Part shown: piece after piece, positions 16,833 to 25,230 of the stretch
Layout of the letters: each line of letters starts with the position of its first letter
Position numbering within the stretch: position 1 is the first letter of the stretch
Program-made: the position numbers and the translations under genes
The notes under the pieces: model-generated
The model's database searches: none
What the model saw: the letters and a program-made list of their open reading frames with translations, nothing else
Told to the model about the DNA's origin: nothing
Source of the DNA: CADEDV01 sp036383515
Lineage (GTDB): Bacteria; Bacteroidota; Bacteroidia; Chitinophagales; Chitinophagaceae
DNA: 64,000 bases
Assembly (NCBI GenBank): GCA_036383515.1
Contig: DASVOE010000095.1
Location: forward strand, 1-64,000
Direction of reading: 5' to 3'

Positions 16833-17201
16833 ATGACACCTAAACCTGTCAACATAGATGAGTATATCGCAGGGTTTTCAAAAGATGTTCAAAAAAATTT
16901 GGAGCAAATTCGTGCTGTGATCAAAAAAACTGCTCCTGCCGCCGAAGAAACCATTAAGTATGGAATGCCCACTTTTACTCTTTTTGGAAACCTTGTTTAT
17001 TTTGCAGCTTACAAGCATCATATCGGTTTTTACCCTGTACCCACAGGAGATCTGGCATTTAAAAAAGAATTGAGCGGTTATAAAACAGGAAGGGGCTCTA
17101 TTCAATTTCCACTGAATAAACCTATGCCTGTAGCGCTGGTAACAAAAATCGTAAAGTATTATGCGAAAAGAAATGCAGCTAAAGCAGGGAAAAAGAAATG
17201 A
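16833..17201 (+). CDS. DUF1801-family protein (YdhG-like fold)
   Basis: A 122-residue protein matching the DUF1801/YdhG family. The N-terminal helix contains VQKNLEQIRAVIKK, then the family signature EETIKYGMPTFTLFGNLVYFAAYKHHIGFYP is at about 38-68, and a Lys-rich tail ends it. Relatives were described as frataxin-like iron chaperones in Bacillus, but the function in Bacteroidota is not established. Its 3' end overlaps a degenerate VOC reading frame. Confidence 0.85.
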   Translation: MTPKPVNIDEYIAGFSKDVQKNLEQIRAVIKKTAPAAEETIKYGMPTFTLFGNLVYFAAYKHHIGFYPVPTGDLAFKKELSGYKTGRGSIQFPLNKPMPVALVTKIVKYYAKRNAAKAGKKK

Positions 17202-17393
17202 AGCCATATCTTTTGTAGTGAATTGCGATACACAGGCAGATATCGACTATTATTGGGAAAAATTTTCTGCAAGCGACTACGAAAAAGCACAAGTGTGCAA
17301 ATGGCTGAAAGATATCAAAGAGTAGCGAGGGCTATGCTTCAAATGAAGAAACTGGACATAGCAGCATTAAAACAGGCATATAATAAATCATGA
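17161..17393 (+). pseudogene. Decayed PhnB-like VOC gene remnant
   Basis: Two reading frames read as pieces of a PhnB-type protein. From 17200 the frame gives EAISFVVNCDTQADIDYYWE and then WLKD before a TAG at 17323. In the next frame, RVARAMLQMKKLDIAALKQ leads to a TGA at 17391. Intact PhnB-like proteins have the same two segments separated by about 30 more residues and preceded by about 75. This copy has therefore lost its N-terminus and an internal block and is frameshifted. An in-frame ATG at 17161 lies inside the DUF1801 gene. The intact VOC gene 0.4 kb upstream is a different subgroup. Confidence 0.75.
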
Positions 17394-17442
17394 ACGTAGT
17401 TATGTACTACAACCATTTAATTACACTATAATAAATGATCGT

Positions 17443-18006
17443 ATGAAAAAATTAGTTCTGTTCATGCATGTATCACTGGATGGCTTTGTGGCAGGACCCA
17501 ACGGGGAAATGGATTGGATAAAAGTAGATGACGAAATGTTTGACTATGCCGGCAAACAAACCGATCAGTCAGACACAGCATTGTATGGACGGGTTACCTA
17601 CCAGATGATGGAAAACTACTGGCCTGCGGCAGGCGAACAACCCAATGCTACCAAGCATGACAAACAACATTCAGCCTGGTATAACCAGGTGCCTAAATAT
17701 GTTTTATCAAAAACATTAAAAGAAGAAAAACTGGTCAATACGTTTATCATTAGTGATAACGTGACCGACCAGGTGAAACAACTGAAACAGGGAGCAGGAA
17801 AAGATATCGTAATGTTTGGTAGTCCTTCTGCTGCTCATACTTTAATGGCAGAAAATCTTATAGATGTTTACTGGTTATTTGTGAATCCAATTTTAGTAGG
17901 GGAAGGCATCCCTTTATTTAAGAAGATAAATCATAAAACAAACCTGAATTTACTTAGCACTGCTACTTTTCCGTCCGGGGTGGTTTGCCTGCATTATACG
18001 TTGTAA
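17443..18006 (+). CDS. Dihydrofolate-reductase-like (RibD C-terminal domain) protein
   Basis: A 187-residue protein of the RibD-C/DHFR-like family (YwjB/YyaP type). It begins KLVLFMHVSLDGFVAGPNGEMDW, has ALYGRVTYQMMENYW at about 46-60, and ends with FGSPSAAHTLM and NPILVGEGIPLF, the NADPH-binding region. It probably reduces a small carbonyl or pterin-like compound. Stand-alone members of this family have no firmly assigned substrate. It is full length and closes the run of small accessory genes on the forward strand. Confidence 0.85.
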   Translation: MKKLVLFMHVSLDGFVAGPNGEMDWIKVDDEMFDYAGKQTDQSDTALYGRVTYQMMENYWPAAGEQPNATKHDKQHSAWYNQVPKYVLSKTLKEEKLVNTFIISDNVTDQVKQLKQGAGKDIVMFGSPSAAHTLMAENLIDVYWLFVNPILVGEGIPLFKKINHKTNLNLLSTATFPSGVVCLHYTL

Positions 18007-18068
18007 ATAAGTGGATGGCTTCGCATTTTTACTTTATTGCTTTAAGCGCTTCTATATAGCCAGCCTGC

Positions 18069-19115
18069 TCACAAAGGGCTGATCATGATATAAAATATAT
18101 ACAGGGAAAGATCGTTTGCCAACGCTTCAGCAGCACTGATCTTATTTTTTTCAAGCAATCCTGACCCGCGATTATCAAGACATCCCAGCATAATCCCTAT
18201 TTTTTTAAAGTCAATATCACCGGTTACCTGTGGCTCTATCATAAATGCAAATTCAGAACTACGGCCATAAAATTCAAAGTCTTTATACCCATTCAATCTT
18301 AACAACTCCTTTAATCCTAGACCTGAATAAATACCGTTTTTCAATTCCCATTTATTCTGGCTGATGCTGCGTGTATAGAGAACAGCATCAAGGTTGGGCA
18401 GTACACCGCTGATGAGTATATAAGAAAGTTTGCTGAGGTTCTTTTCATCATCCCATATAAAAATGGCCTGGCGACTTGTATTACCAAAAAGAACCGAACA
18501 TTTTTTCAGCTCTTTTTCGCCGAGATAGTAGGCATCTTTTTTTACATTGCTTTCGCCAAAAAAACTCACGAGGTATTCATGCGAAGAAAATTGTAAAAGA
18601 TCGTCTGCATACCGGATGGCTGATACATCCGGCCATTCCCTGCGTTGCAATAAAAAGGTGTACACTGTTAAATCGTCCTGCTTGCAGGAATCCACACGTA
18701 GCGTCAGGTTTTTGCGCTGAAAAAATAGTGTTTGCCGTCTTATCGCAGAATCTTGTGATGAAGAAGAAAAGAATACATTTTTCTTCAGGCGGTTGCAGCC
18801 GTCAACAAATTCATTATAGCATGAAGTGTGGAGGGCAAAACAATAATTGTCCTGCTTTTTATACAAATCAACAGTCTGAAAATTTCCTGCGCCGTCAATT
18901 GATTTCCTTTTCTTTGTTTTTTGAATAAATGTAATCGTCATGGCATTTCCTTCTATTGATTTGCTATTGATAACAAATCCTCTTTTGGCCATATAACTAT
19001 CAAAATTTTTGGAAGAGAGCGTTGATAGTGTAAGCAAATCATCAACAGTAACCTGGCTTTGGGCCACGTTTATCCATAAACCGTGCAGGGCTAATATTAC
19101 TAATATCCGGTACAT
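18069..19115 (-). CDS. Secreted protein of unknown function
   Basis: A 348-residue protein with a clear N-terminal signal peptide (MYRILVILALHGLWINVAQS, cut near residue 20). It has no other membrane segment and no recognised domain. It contains several cysteines and many beta-prone stretches. The C-terminus (SLYIFYIMISPL) is unusually hydrophobic. In the next frame, just past the stop, the sequence continues as CEQAGYIEALKAIK before another stop, so a frameshift may have replaced the original C-terminus. It is convergent with the RibD-like gene (62 bp apart). The function is unknown. Confidence 0.6.
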   Translation of the reverse strand: MYRILVILALHGLWINVAQSQVTVDDLLTLSTLSSKNFDSYMAKRGFVINSKSIEGNAMTITFIQKTKKRKSIDGAGNFQTVDLYKKQDNYCFALHTSCYNEFVDGCNRLKKNVFFSSSSQDSAIRRQTLFFQRKNLTLRVDSCKQDDLTVYTFLLQRREWPDVSAIRYADDLLQFSSHEYLVSFFGESNVKKDAYYLGEKELKKCSVLFGNTSRQAIFIWDDEKNLSKLSYILISGVLPNLDAVLYTRSISQNKWELKNGIYSGLGLKELLRLNGYKDFEFYGRSSEFAFMIEPQVTGDIDFKKIGIMLGCLDNRGSGLLEKNKISAAEALANDLSLYIFYIMISPL

Positions 19116-19464
19116 TGCTGATACGGTTCATAAAAATTGGCTGCGTTTTTAAAGGAATGTGGAGGCGAAGAATTGATCTCAATAGATGTACGAATCAATC
19201 GATCACAAAATAGCTTTTTTTAAGCAATACCTATAGATTGCCGGGCTAGTTTTTTCATGCTCTGCGAAACTTACAGCTTCGTAGTTTTACTTTTATCCCA
19301 AATGATACTTAGCGCTATTACTCTCTTTCCGGAGCTTTGCCAGCATTATGAATACTAATAACACCCACGAACCCCGGGCTGTTAATAATATCAAATAAAG
19401 TTCTGAAATTCATTTTTCCAACTGCCATTCAACTAATTTCACTGCTTCTATAACTTATCGCACT
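19116..19464. other. Intergenic region with no recognised feature
   Basis: These 349 bp separate the divergent genes at 18069-19115 and 19465-19887 and should carry both promoters. No reading frame, hairpin of note, RNA gene or exact TAnnTTTG box was seen. Confidence 0.5.
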
Positions 19465-19887
19465 ATGTTTTTTAAAATAATAACGGTAGCAGGTTTGGCT
19501 ACTTTCGAAATATATGCAGCTATTCCTGCGGGGCTTGCTTTGGGGCTGTCACCGTGGACAATATTTCTCGCCAGTGTCACAGGAGGTTTAGCAGGTGTTT
19601 TTGTAGCTACTTTTTTAGGCGATAAGATCAGGGCCTTCCTTCATAAAAAAAGAACACCGAAAGAAGAAACAAAAAAACACCCGATGGTTACCCGTATCTG
19701 GAATAAATATGGCATTATAGGATTAGGTTTTTTGGGTACGTTATCTGTTGGCGCCCCTATCAGCATTGCAGTAGGTACAGGTTTAAATGCTAACCTGCGA
19801 AAATTATTGATCTGGTGTTGTATCGGAGTAGTCACCCGTTGTATCTTATTTACACTTATTGGGTATTACGGGTTGCAGTTATTCTAA
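19465..19887 (+). CDS. Small multi-drug-export-like membrane protein
   Basis: A 140-residue membrane protein with about four hydrophobic segments (5-25, 27-50, 80-105, 113-138). A basic loop sits between the second and third (DKIRAFLHKKRTPKEE). The pattern ATFEIYAAIPAGLALGLSPW and the LGTLSVGAPISIAVGTGL repeat resemble the COG2426 / putative small multi-drug export family. Transport activity in this family has not been shown clearly. It is a single-gene unit next to a repeat-bounded accessory patch. Confidence 0.7.
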   Translation: MFFKIITVAGLATFEIYAAIPAGLALGLSPWTIFLASVTGGLAGVFVATFLGDKIRAFLHKKRTPKEETKKHPMVTRIWNKYGIIGLGFLGTLSVGAPISIAVGTGLNANLRKLLIWCCIGVVTRCILFTLIGYYGLQLF

Positions 19888-19904
19888 CCGTTTAATGCAA
19901 CATC

Positions 19905-19947
19905 GGAGCGTCTTACCTTTTCTTCCAATCCCCGATCGGTTATCTTT
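19905..19947. repeat. Diverged direct repeat, copy 1
   Basis: About 43 bp with the core TTCTTCCAATCCCCGATC then TTATCTTT, matching 20922-20964 at roughly four positions in five. The two copies bound a ~1-kb patch with low-quality coding content. Confidence 0.55.
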
Positions 19948-19963
19948 TTTTGGGGGCGACTCC

Positions 19964-20002
19964 GGCCACCAAATTTTATTTGCATTGCAAAATTTGCTGG
20001 CC
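19964..20002. repeat. Long inverted repeat (hairpin)
   Basis: The arms 19964-19977 and 19989-20002 pair at 13 of 14 positions (one C-C mismatch) around an 11-nt loop. No T-run follows, so it is not a typical terminator. It may be part of a degenerate mobile element. Confidence 0.6.
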
Positions 20003-20123
20003 AAGACTTCGCCTGAGAACGCTTTAATTCGAACACTCGGCGGCGAAGAAGGTTCATCTTCTTTTTTTCTTTGACTGAACACTACGGACAGCTGAGTTAA
20101 TTAACCCCAACTATTTTGATACG

Positions 20124-20528
20124 TTACCGAATGTACATATCAATATTTTCCCATTCTCCTTCACCAACACTATCCGGAACTAAATACAACGGCAATAGGC
20201 ATGACTTAACCGGATTTGTAGAATCATATAATACAAAATATCTTTTACCTATGTTCGTTTGATTAAAATTATAAGTTCCTTGAATAAGCCTTGCTTCTGT
20301 TGAGGTATAAGCAACCCCGTTAACTATATATTGATAAAGAGGATCATATGCGTCCTTTTTATCAACGATATTAATGACGACTCCAATTGTATATTTTCCA
20401 AACTTCTCAAGTCGTCTTTTTTGAAAAGGAAGAAGAAGTATTGCATAAATAGCGAGCAATATAAAAATAAATATTGTTAGCCGAATTGCAGTTGTTCGGT
20501 TTTTGTCATAAAAAGTATAGGAAAACAT
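20124..20528 (-). CDS. Membrane-anchored protein of unknown function
   Basis: A 134-residue protein with one N-terminal hydrophobic segment (about 15-34, AIRLTIFIFILLAIYAILLL). A small domain follows: YTIGVVINIVDKKDAYDP, YIVNGVAYTSTEA, GKRYFVLYDSTNP. The alternation of beta strands after one membrane helix, with the G-v-V and F-V-Y-D-S-t-N-P motifs, resembles small DUF3592-like proteins. I cannot name it with certainty. It lies inside the patch bounded by direct repeats, on the opposite strand to its neighbours, and its upstream region carries a truncated-looking frame. It may be accessory. Confidence 0.5.
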   Translation of the reverse strand: MFSYTFYDKNRTTAIRLTIFIFILLAIYAILLLPFQKRRLEKFGKYTIGVVINIVDKKDAYDPLYQYIVNGVAYTSTEARLIQGTYNFNQTNIGKRYFVLYDSTNPVKSCLLPLYLVPDSVGEGEWENIDMYIR

Positions 20529-20921
20529 ATGTTCTTAATTTTCGTTTAGGCTTATCTTCTTCTTTTAATATTTTATTTGCTTCCGAGCCTGTTATAGTTT
20601 CGGCTGAATTTAATAAATACTCGTGTGACTCATTAATACCAACAGGACTATATCTTAAAGTTTGGCCTATAAAAAAATGTGGAGCGATATTGAGCAAATC
20701 AATTCCTGACGACCCAGTTATCCATAGTGTTCATTAAATAAAAAAAGATGATCAGTTGTGGTTAATCTGCAACTAAGCATCAGCTCCAACAAGGCTGTTA
20801 AATTTAACAATAACCAGATTGTATCTGCAATTTTAATCTCGGTTCTTAAATAACTTAGTGAAAGGCTTATGAGCGAAGATGGTTATACAAATACGTAACC
20901 AGTGCCATTGGCAATAATCCC

Positions 20922-20964
20922 GGAGTCTTTTAGGTTTTCTTCCAACCCCCGATCAATTATCTTT
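20922..20964. repeat. Diverged direct repeat, copy 2
   Basis: It matches 19905-19947 with the same orientation and order of blocks (TCTT, TTTTCTTCCAA, CCCCGATC, TTATCTTT). It includes the -7 box used by the downstream HAD gene. Confidence 0.55.
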
Positions 20965-20965
20965 G
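20958..20965 (+). promoter_or_regulatory. -7 promoter box of the HAD hydrolase gene
   Basis: TATCTTTG fits TAnnTTTG and lies 29 bp before the first ATG of the gene. No clear -33 element was found. Confidence 0.45.
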
Positions 20966-20994
20966 CAATCCCGACGAATATAGGAACAAAATAA

Positions 20995-21693
20995 ATGGAG
21001 CACATGGATATTAAAGTGATTGCCTTTGATGCTGATGATACACTGTGGATCAACGAACCTTATTTCCAGGAAATTGAAAAAAAGTTTTGCGCCTTACTGG
21101 AAGATTACCTGCCACAACATACCGCCAACCAGGAATTATTTAAAACAGAAATGGCAAATCTTGCTTTGTATGGCTACGGGGTAAAAGGTTTTATGCTTTC
21201 GATGGTGGAAACAGCTTTACGGGTCTCCAGCAATACCGTGAATCATACAGTAATAGAAAAAGCCATTCAGTATGGTAAAGAATTATTGGAAAAGCCTATT
21301 GAATTATTGGAGGGTGTGGAAGAAGTATTACAAGCACTTAAAGGAAAATACAGGCTGGTGGTGGCCACTAAAGGCGACCTGCTGGACCAGGAACGTAAAT
21401 TAAAAAAATCAGGCATTGAACATTACTTTCATCATATCGAGATCATGAGTGATAAACAGGAAGCAGATTATAAAAAACTGATCAAACACCTTGATATAAA
21501 ACCCGAACAATTCTTAATGTTGGGTAATTCCTTAAAATCAGATGTACTCCCTGTGCTGGCCATTGGTGCACATGCTGTCCATATTCCTTACCACACTACC
21601 TGGGCGCATGAAAAAATTGAACATCATGTAGAGCATGAAAACTTTAAGCAGATCGGAAAAATAACGGAGATATTACCACACCTCCCTGTTTGA
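20995..21693 (+). CDS. HAD-family hydrolase
   Basis: A 232-residue haloacid-dehalogenase-like phosphatase. Motif I is AFDADDTLW with nucleophile Asp12 and Asp14, motif II is VVATKGD (about 121-127), and motif III/IV is around Lys147 and LMLGNSLKSDV (about 174-184). The cap helices lie between motifs I and II (subfamily IA). It should remove phosphate from a small metabolite or nucleotide; the substrate is unknown. A second ATG nine bases downstream (giving MDIKVIAF) is an equally possible start. The gene follows a TATCTTTG promoter box. Confidence 0.85.
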   Translation: MEHMDIKVIAFDADDTLWINEPYFQEIEKKFCALLEDYLPQHTANQELFKTEMANLALYGYGVKGFMLSMVETALRVSSNTVNHTVIEKAIQYGKELLEKPIELLEGVEEVLQALKGKYRLVVATKGDLLDQERKLKKSGIEHYFHHIEIMSDKQEADYKKLIKHLDIKPEQFLMLGNSLKSDVLPVLAIGAHAVHIPYHTTWAHEKIEHHVEHENFKQIGKITEILPHLPV

Positions 21694-21779
21694 ATTAAGT
21701 ATAAGCACTTGTAATAAGGCCTCTATTTATTTTTATTTTCCTGTACCAGATAATTAGAAGAGAATTGTATTTTTGAATC

Positions 21780-22262
21780 ATGCGGACAACCTTAGTAACC
21801 TTATTGTTCCTCGTTTTCATCTCTTGTAAGAATAACTCTACCGAGGCTGGCGAGAATGAGGACACACTGATGGAAGAATCAGATTCAGTTCTTCTTACTG
21901 CTGATAAACTTCCCTGGATAGCAGAGTACGACACGGTAAAAGGTGAATTTGCATTAAAAAAACAACGAGTTGTGCCTGAAACCGAAACAGCTCAGAAACT
22001 GATTACTGATATTAATGATGCATGGGAAAATGTGAAACTGGTGTTCCGAAAAGTATCGAACGATACATTGTACGTAGCTATTCCGCAAAGCGAATTTCTT
22101 ACCGAAAGAATGGGCAGTTCCGGTTCTGCTGAATATATGGCTACCACTACTTACATACTCACCGAGTTAAAGAATATAAAGTTCGTTAACTACAGTTTTA
22201 AAGAAGGCGAACATTTGTCTCCCGGTGTGTTTGACCGGGCAGATTTCAAAGATTTTCACTGA
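21780..22262 (+). CDS. Putative lipoprotein of unknown function
   Basis: A 160-residue protein with a type II signal peptide: the lipobox LVFISC places the lipidated Cys at residue 16. An acidic linker follows, then a compact domain (about 45-160) with no recognised family. It contains DINDAWENVKLVFRKVSNDTLYVAI and ends in a helix-strand pair. It is likely anchored in a membrane facing the periplasm. The function is unknown. It is forward-oriented between the HAD and Pr6Pr genes. Confidence 0.6.
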   Translation: MRTTLVTLLFLVFISCKNNSTEAGENEDTLMEESDSVLLTADKLPWIAEYDTVKGEFALKKQRVVPETETAQKLITDINDAWENVKLVFRKVSNDTLYVAIPQSEFLTERMGSSGSAEYMATTTYILTELKNIKFVNYSFKEGEHLSPGVFDRADFKDFH

Positions 22263-22330
22263 CACTACCCCGTTAATCGTATTATCATCCGGCAGAAATA
22301 ATTATTATCTTACTTATTAAAATCTGCTGC

Positions 22331-22987
22331 ATGAATAAACATCAATTGTCAATCCTGTTTAGCGTTATCATTACGCTGATAGCATGGTTTGCTTTATCAT
22401 TGCAGCTTTATATCCTGGTCAATAATACACCGGGTAATGGCATGACCCCCTGGCAGGCTGTAGCAAGATTCTTTATTTTTTTTACCATCCTGTCCAATCT
22501 TTTAGTGGCAATTAGTCTTACCACCACTTTATTAACTCCTTATTCAAAAGCCGGGCGATACTTTTCAAAACCTGCTGTTACCGCCAGTATTGCACTTTAT
22601 ATACTAATCGTAGGGTTAGTGTATAATATTATACTCCGTAATTTATGGTCACCGGCGGGGATGCAAAAACTGGCTGATGAATTATTACATGGGGCTGTAC
22701 CGGTATTATATTTTCTTTATTGGATATTCTTTTTGCCTAAGCAAGGCTTACAATTCCGCCATGCTTTTTACTGGCTTTCGTTTCCGGCCGTTTATATTGC
22801 CTATGCACTGTTGCGGGGAAAGTTAGAAGGGTTTTACCCTTATCCTTTTATTGATGTAAACGAATTGGGATATGGTAAAGTAGCTATAAATAGTTTAGTG
22901 ATGATGTTTGCGTTTATTATTACAGGACTGTTGTTGATTTTATTGGCCAAAAACATAAAACCTTCAGGCATCGATACAAAAAACTGA
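22331..22987 (+). CDS. Pr6Pr-family membrane protein
   Basis: A 218-residue protein with six predicted membrane helices (about 8-30, 45-68, 84-104, 123-140, 150-166, 188-210). The family hallmarks are RFFIFFTILSNLLVAIS after helix 1 and a conserved FYPYPFIDVNELGYGKV before the last helix. Pr6Pr proteins (FAR-17a/AIG1-like, androgen-induced-gene related) are integral membrane proteins whose bacterial function is unknown. Its stop is only two bases from the stop of the convergent GH16 gene. Confidence 0.82.
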   Translation: MNKHQLSILFSVIITLIAWFALSLQLYILVNNTPGNGMTPWQAVARFFIFFTILSNLLVAISLTTTLLTPYSKAGRYFSKPAVTASIALYILIVGLVYNIILRNLWSPAGMQKLADELLHGAVPVLYFLYWIFFLPKQGLQFRHAFYWLSFPAVYIAYALLRGKLEGFYPYPFIDVNELGYGKVAINSLVMMFAFIITGLLLILLAKNIKPSGIDTKN

Positions 22988-22989
22988 TC

Positions 22990-23793
22990 TTACTTTTTTT
23001 GCTGGTATACTCTTACGTAATCGATCTCCATTCTTCTTGGATAAATAGTAGAATCTACTCCTTTCTGTGCACCCCAGTTACCTCCTACCGCAATATTCAG
23101 GAGTAAGTACATTTTATTATCAAAGGGCCATGCTTCATAACTGCTGTGTTCATTGGCAAACCTGAAATAGGTATCATTATCAACGGAAGCCCTTACACTG
23201 TCTTTATCCCATTCTACTGCATACACATGAAAAACATCAGAACAATCGGGCACATAGATCGTATCCGTTTTTTGAGTGCCGATACTGTGATAATATTTTT
23301 TGCAGTGCACAGATCCATGAATATATCCCTGGTTATGTCCTACATGTTCCATAATGTCAATCTCCCCATCGTCTGGCCATTTTAATGGCGAACGGGCAGC
23401 CAGCATCCAGATGGCCGGCCAGGTACCAAGACCTGAAGGTATTTTTGCTTTTACTTCAATCCGGCCATATTGCCATTCTCCTTTTCCTTTAGTCACCAAC
23501 CTTGCTGAGGTATAGTTCAGCCCACCGCTTCTCTCCTTTCTTGCTTCGATGATCAGTTGACCATTTTCTACCCTTGCATTTTCTTTTCGCCTGTATGTAT
23601 AAAACTGTAATTCCCGGTTACCCCATCCATGTCCGCCAGTATTGTAATTCCATTTGTTACTATCAGGCAAGCCGGTGTAGTTAAATTCATCATTCCATAC
23701 CAGTTGCCAGGAAGGGCCTGCCTCTTTGTTTTTTGTTTTATAGGCAAAAAGAAAGATCATGAACACAACAAGAAGAGTAAAATTTATTTTCAT
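22990..23793 (-). CDS. Glycoside hydrolase family 16 (laminarinase-like beta-glucanase)
   Basis: A 267-residue secreted enzyme with an N-terminal hydrophobic segment (about 3-17), which may act as signal or anchor. The GH16 beta-jelly-roll is complete. The catalytic motif GEIDIMEH carries the nucleophile Glu144 and acid/base Glu149 with Asp146 between them. Other conserved parts are WNDEFNYTGLPDSNKW at the start, GTWPAIWML before the active site, and MYLLLNIAVGGNWGA near the end. It should cut beta-1,3 or mixed beta-1,3/1,4 glucans outside the cytosol. No SusC/SusD pair is adjacent, so it is not part of a classic utilisation locus. Confidence 0.92.
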   Translation of the reverse strand: MKINFTLLVVFMIFLFAYKTKNKEAGPSWQLVWNDEFNYTGLPDSNKWNYNTGGHGWGNRELQFYTYRRKENARVENGQLIIEARKERSGGLNYTSARLVTKGKGEWQYGRIEVKAKIPSGLGTWPAIWMLAARSPLKWPDDGEIDIMEHVGHNQGYIHGSVHCKKYYHSIGTQKTDTIYVPDCSDVFHVYAVEWDKDSVRASVDNDTYFRFANEHSSYEAWPFDNKMYLLLNIAVGGNWGAQKGVDSTIYPRRMEIDYVRVYQQKK

Positions 23794-23875
23794 CTCCCAA
23801 TTTCGGGATTAATTGTATTACGGCCAAGAGTTTGAAATAACAAACCAATAGTTATTTTTGATCAAAGAATATTGC

Positions 23876-24760
23876 ATGATCTCTTACAATCCCAAAGAGT
23901 GGTTTACATTTATCTTTCGTTTTCATAAAGCAGATACGGTTCGTAAATTAGGCCCCCTGATCATCGGGATATCTGTTTATTCGGGAATCATTGCTTTTCT
24001 TGAATTAGAATATTGGAAACTTTCTGCCAGCAGTTATGTGCGCAATATTCCTGTTATGCACACCCTGCTGGGATTTGCGATCTCCATGCTGCTGGTCTTT
24101 CGCACCAATACAGCGTATGACCGCTGGTGGGAGGGCCGTAAACTCTGGGGCAACCTGGTCAATAATAGTCGTAACCTTTCTCTAAAGTTAGCAGCGATAT
24201 TACCCGAAGATGAAATAGCACAACGATCGTTCTTCCGCAAAATAATCCCGGCATACGCCTATGCATTGCACAACCACCTGCGCCGTGAGCAAACACGAAT
24301 TGAACTGTTTGAAGACGACGAACATAAACATGTGTTCAATACAATCGATAAAGAAAAACATATACCCAACCAGGTTGCCGGGTTGATGTACCAGCATATT
24401 CACCAGTTGCATAGAGAAAATAAAATAAGCGGGGAACAATTGCTTTATCTCAACACGGAACTACAATCATTCACCGATATCTGTGGCGCCTGTGAACGAA
24501 TCAAGAACACACCCATTCCTTTTTCCTATAGCGTCTTTTTGAAAAAATTCATTTTCTTTTATATCATGACATTGCCATTCGGTTATGTATTCCAGTTGGG
24601 TTTTTATGTAGTACCGGTAGTGGCTTTTGTTTTTTATGTGCTGGCCAGCCTCGAGATCATCGCTGAAGAGATTGAAGATCCCTTTGGAGGCGATGAAAAT
24701 GATGTGCCTACGGAAAAGCTGGCACAGAACATTCATCGCCACGTAGCAGAGATCATTTGA
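23876..24760 (+). CDS. Bestrophin-family (UPF0187/YneE) anion channel protein
   Basis: A 294-residue membrane protein with family hallmarks LVFRTNTAYDRWWEGRKLWG (about 75-94), RIKNTPIPFSYSVFLK (about 209-224) and the acidic EEIEDPFGGDENDVP near the C-terminus. Bacterial bestrophin homologues form pentameric channels, and the pore-lining loops agree. A TTG 18 bases upstream keeps the frame open, but the ATG at 23876 gives the usual N-terminus MISYNPKEWFTFIFRFHKAD. It stands alone between divergent GH16 and a cytochrome-like lipoprotein gene. Confidence 0.88.
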   Translation: MISYNPKEWFTFIFRFHKADTVRKLGPLIIGISVYSGIIAFLELEYWKLSASSYVRNIPVMHTLLGFAISMLLVFRTNTAYDRWWEGRKLWGNLVNNSRNLSLKLAAILPEDEIAQRSFFRKIIPAYAYALHNHLRREQTRIELFEDDEHKHVFNTIDKEKHIPNQVAGLMYQHIHQLHRENKISGEQLLYLNTELQSFTDICGACERIKNTPIPFSYSVFLKKFIFFYIMTLPFGYVFQLGFYVVPVVAFVFYVLASLEIIAEEIEDPFGGDENDVPTEKLAQNIHRHVAEII

Positions 24761-24846
24761 CAGAAGGATGATGATACAAGGCAACGTTGATTAAACCTTT
24801 TTCGTTATTCTGTATCAGATGTATCTTCTTCAACAATTCAATAGTT

Positions 24847-25191
24847 ATGCGCAAGGCTTTGTTAGTGACCGGTATTCTTACGATAATGATAGTTACGATT
24901 GTTTCCTGCAGCAAAAGTAGTGACGGTAGTAATAGCTGTGACGGTGTAGCAAAAACATGGTCGGCCAATGTAAGTGTGATCATTCAAACTTTCTGCAACC
25001 AGGCCGGTTGTCATAATGCAGGAAGTATGCAGGGCCCGGGCCCTTTGACAAATTATGCAGAGGTATTTCCGAACCGGGCTAGCATACGGGAGGCTGTTAA
25101 ATTAGGAGTAATGCCTCAAAACACAACCCTTACTGCAGCTCAAAAGAATGCTGTGATCTGCTGGATAGATAGCGGCGCACCGAATAACTAA
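24847..25191 (+). CDS. Cytochrome c-like lipoprotein with a CX4CH motif
   Basis: A 114-residue protein starting at the ATG before a lipoprotein signal peptide (MRKALLVTGILTIMIVTIVSC, lipidated Cys at 21). The mature part has FCNQAGCHNAG, a C-x4-C-H motif in the place where c-type cytochromes carry C-x2-C-H. Further on, LGVMPQNT could supply an axial methionine, and AVICWIDSGAPNN closes it. This arrangement is common in small Bacteroidota lipoproteins called cytochrome-like. Heme attachment through a four-residue spacer is not certain. It would be periplasm-facing. The frame is open 20 codons further up, but that would bury the signal peptide. Confidence 0.65.
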   Translation: MRKALLVTGILTIMIVTIVSCSKSSDGSNSCDGVAKTWSANVSVIIQTFCNQAGCHNAGSMQGPGPLTNYAEVFPNRASIREAVKLGVMPQNTTLTAAQKNAVICWIDSGAPNN

Positions 25192-25230
25192 AGTCATTTC
25201 TCAATATATTTAGGGTCTCAAACCAACTAT

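Larger units (their letters stand above)
20529..20994. other. Intergenic patch with a degraded reading frame
   Basis: On the reverse strand, 20506-20730 can be read as a protein-like frame (IAPHFFIGQTLRYSPVGINE...) that has no ATG and runs into the start of the 20124-20528 gene. It looks like the remnant of another gene. The rest (20740-20920) is AT-rich with nothing recognisable. The second direct repeat and the promoter of the HAD gene are at the right end. Confidence 0.4.

Noticed and set aside
18014..18068. Possible continuation of the 18069-19115 protein in another frame (CEQAGYIEALKAIK)
   Set aside because: Only about 16 residues long and reachable only by a frameshift. Mentioned with the gene but not called as a separate feature.
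19879..20082. Reverse-strand 67-codon frame across the long hairpin
   Set aside because: It runs through an inverted repeat and a direct repeat, has no recognisable domain and is best explained as non-coding repeat DNA.
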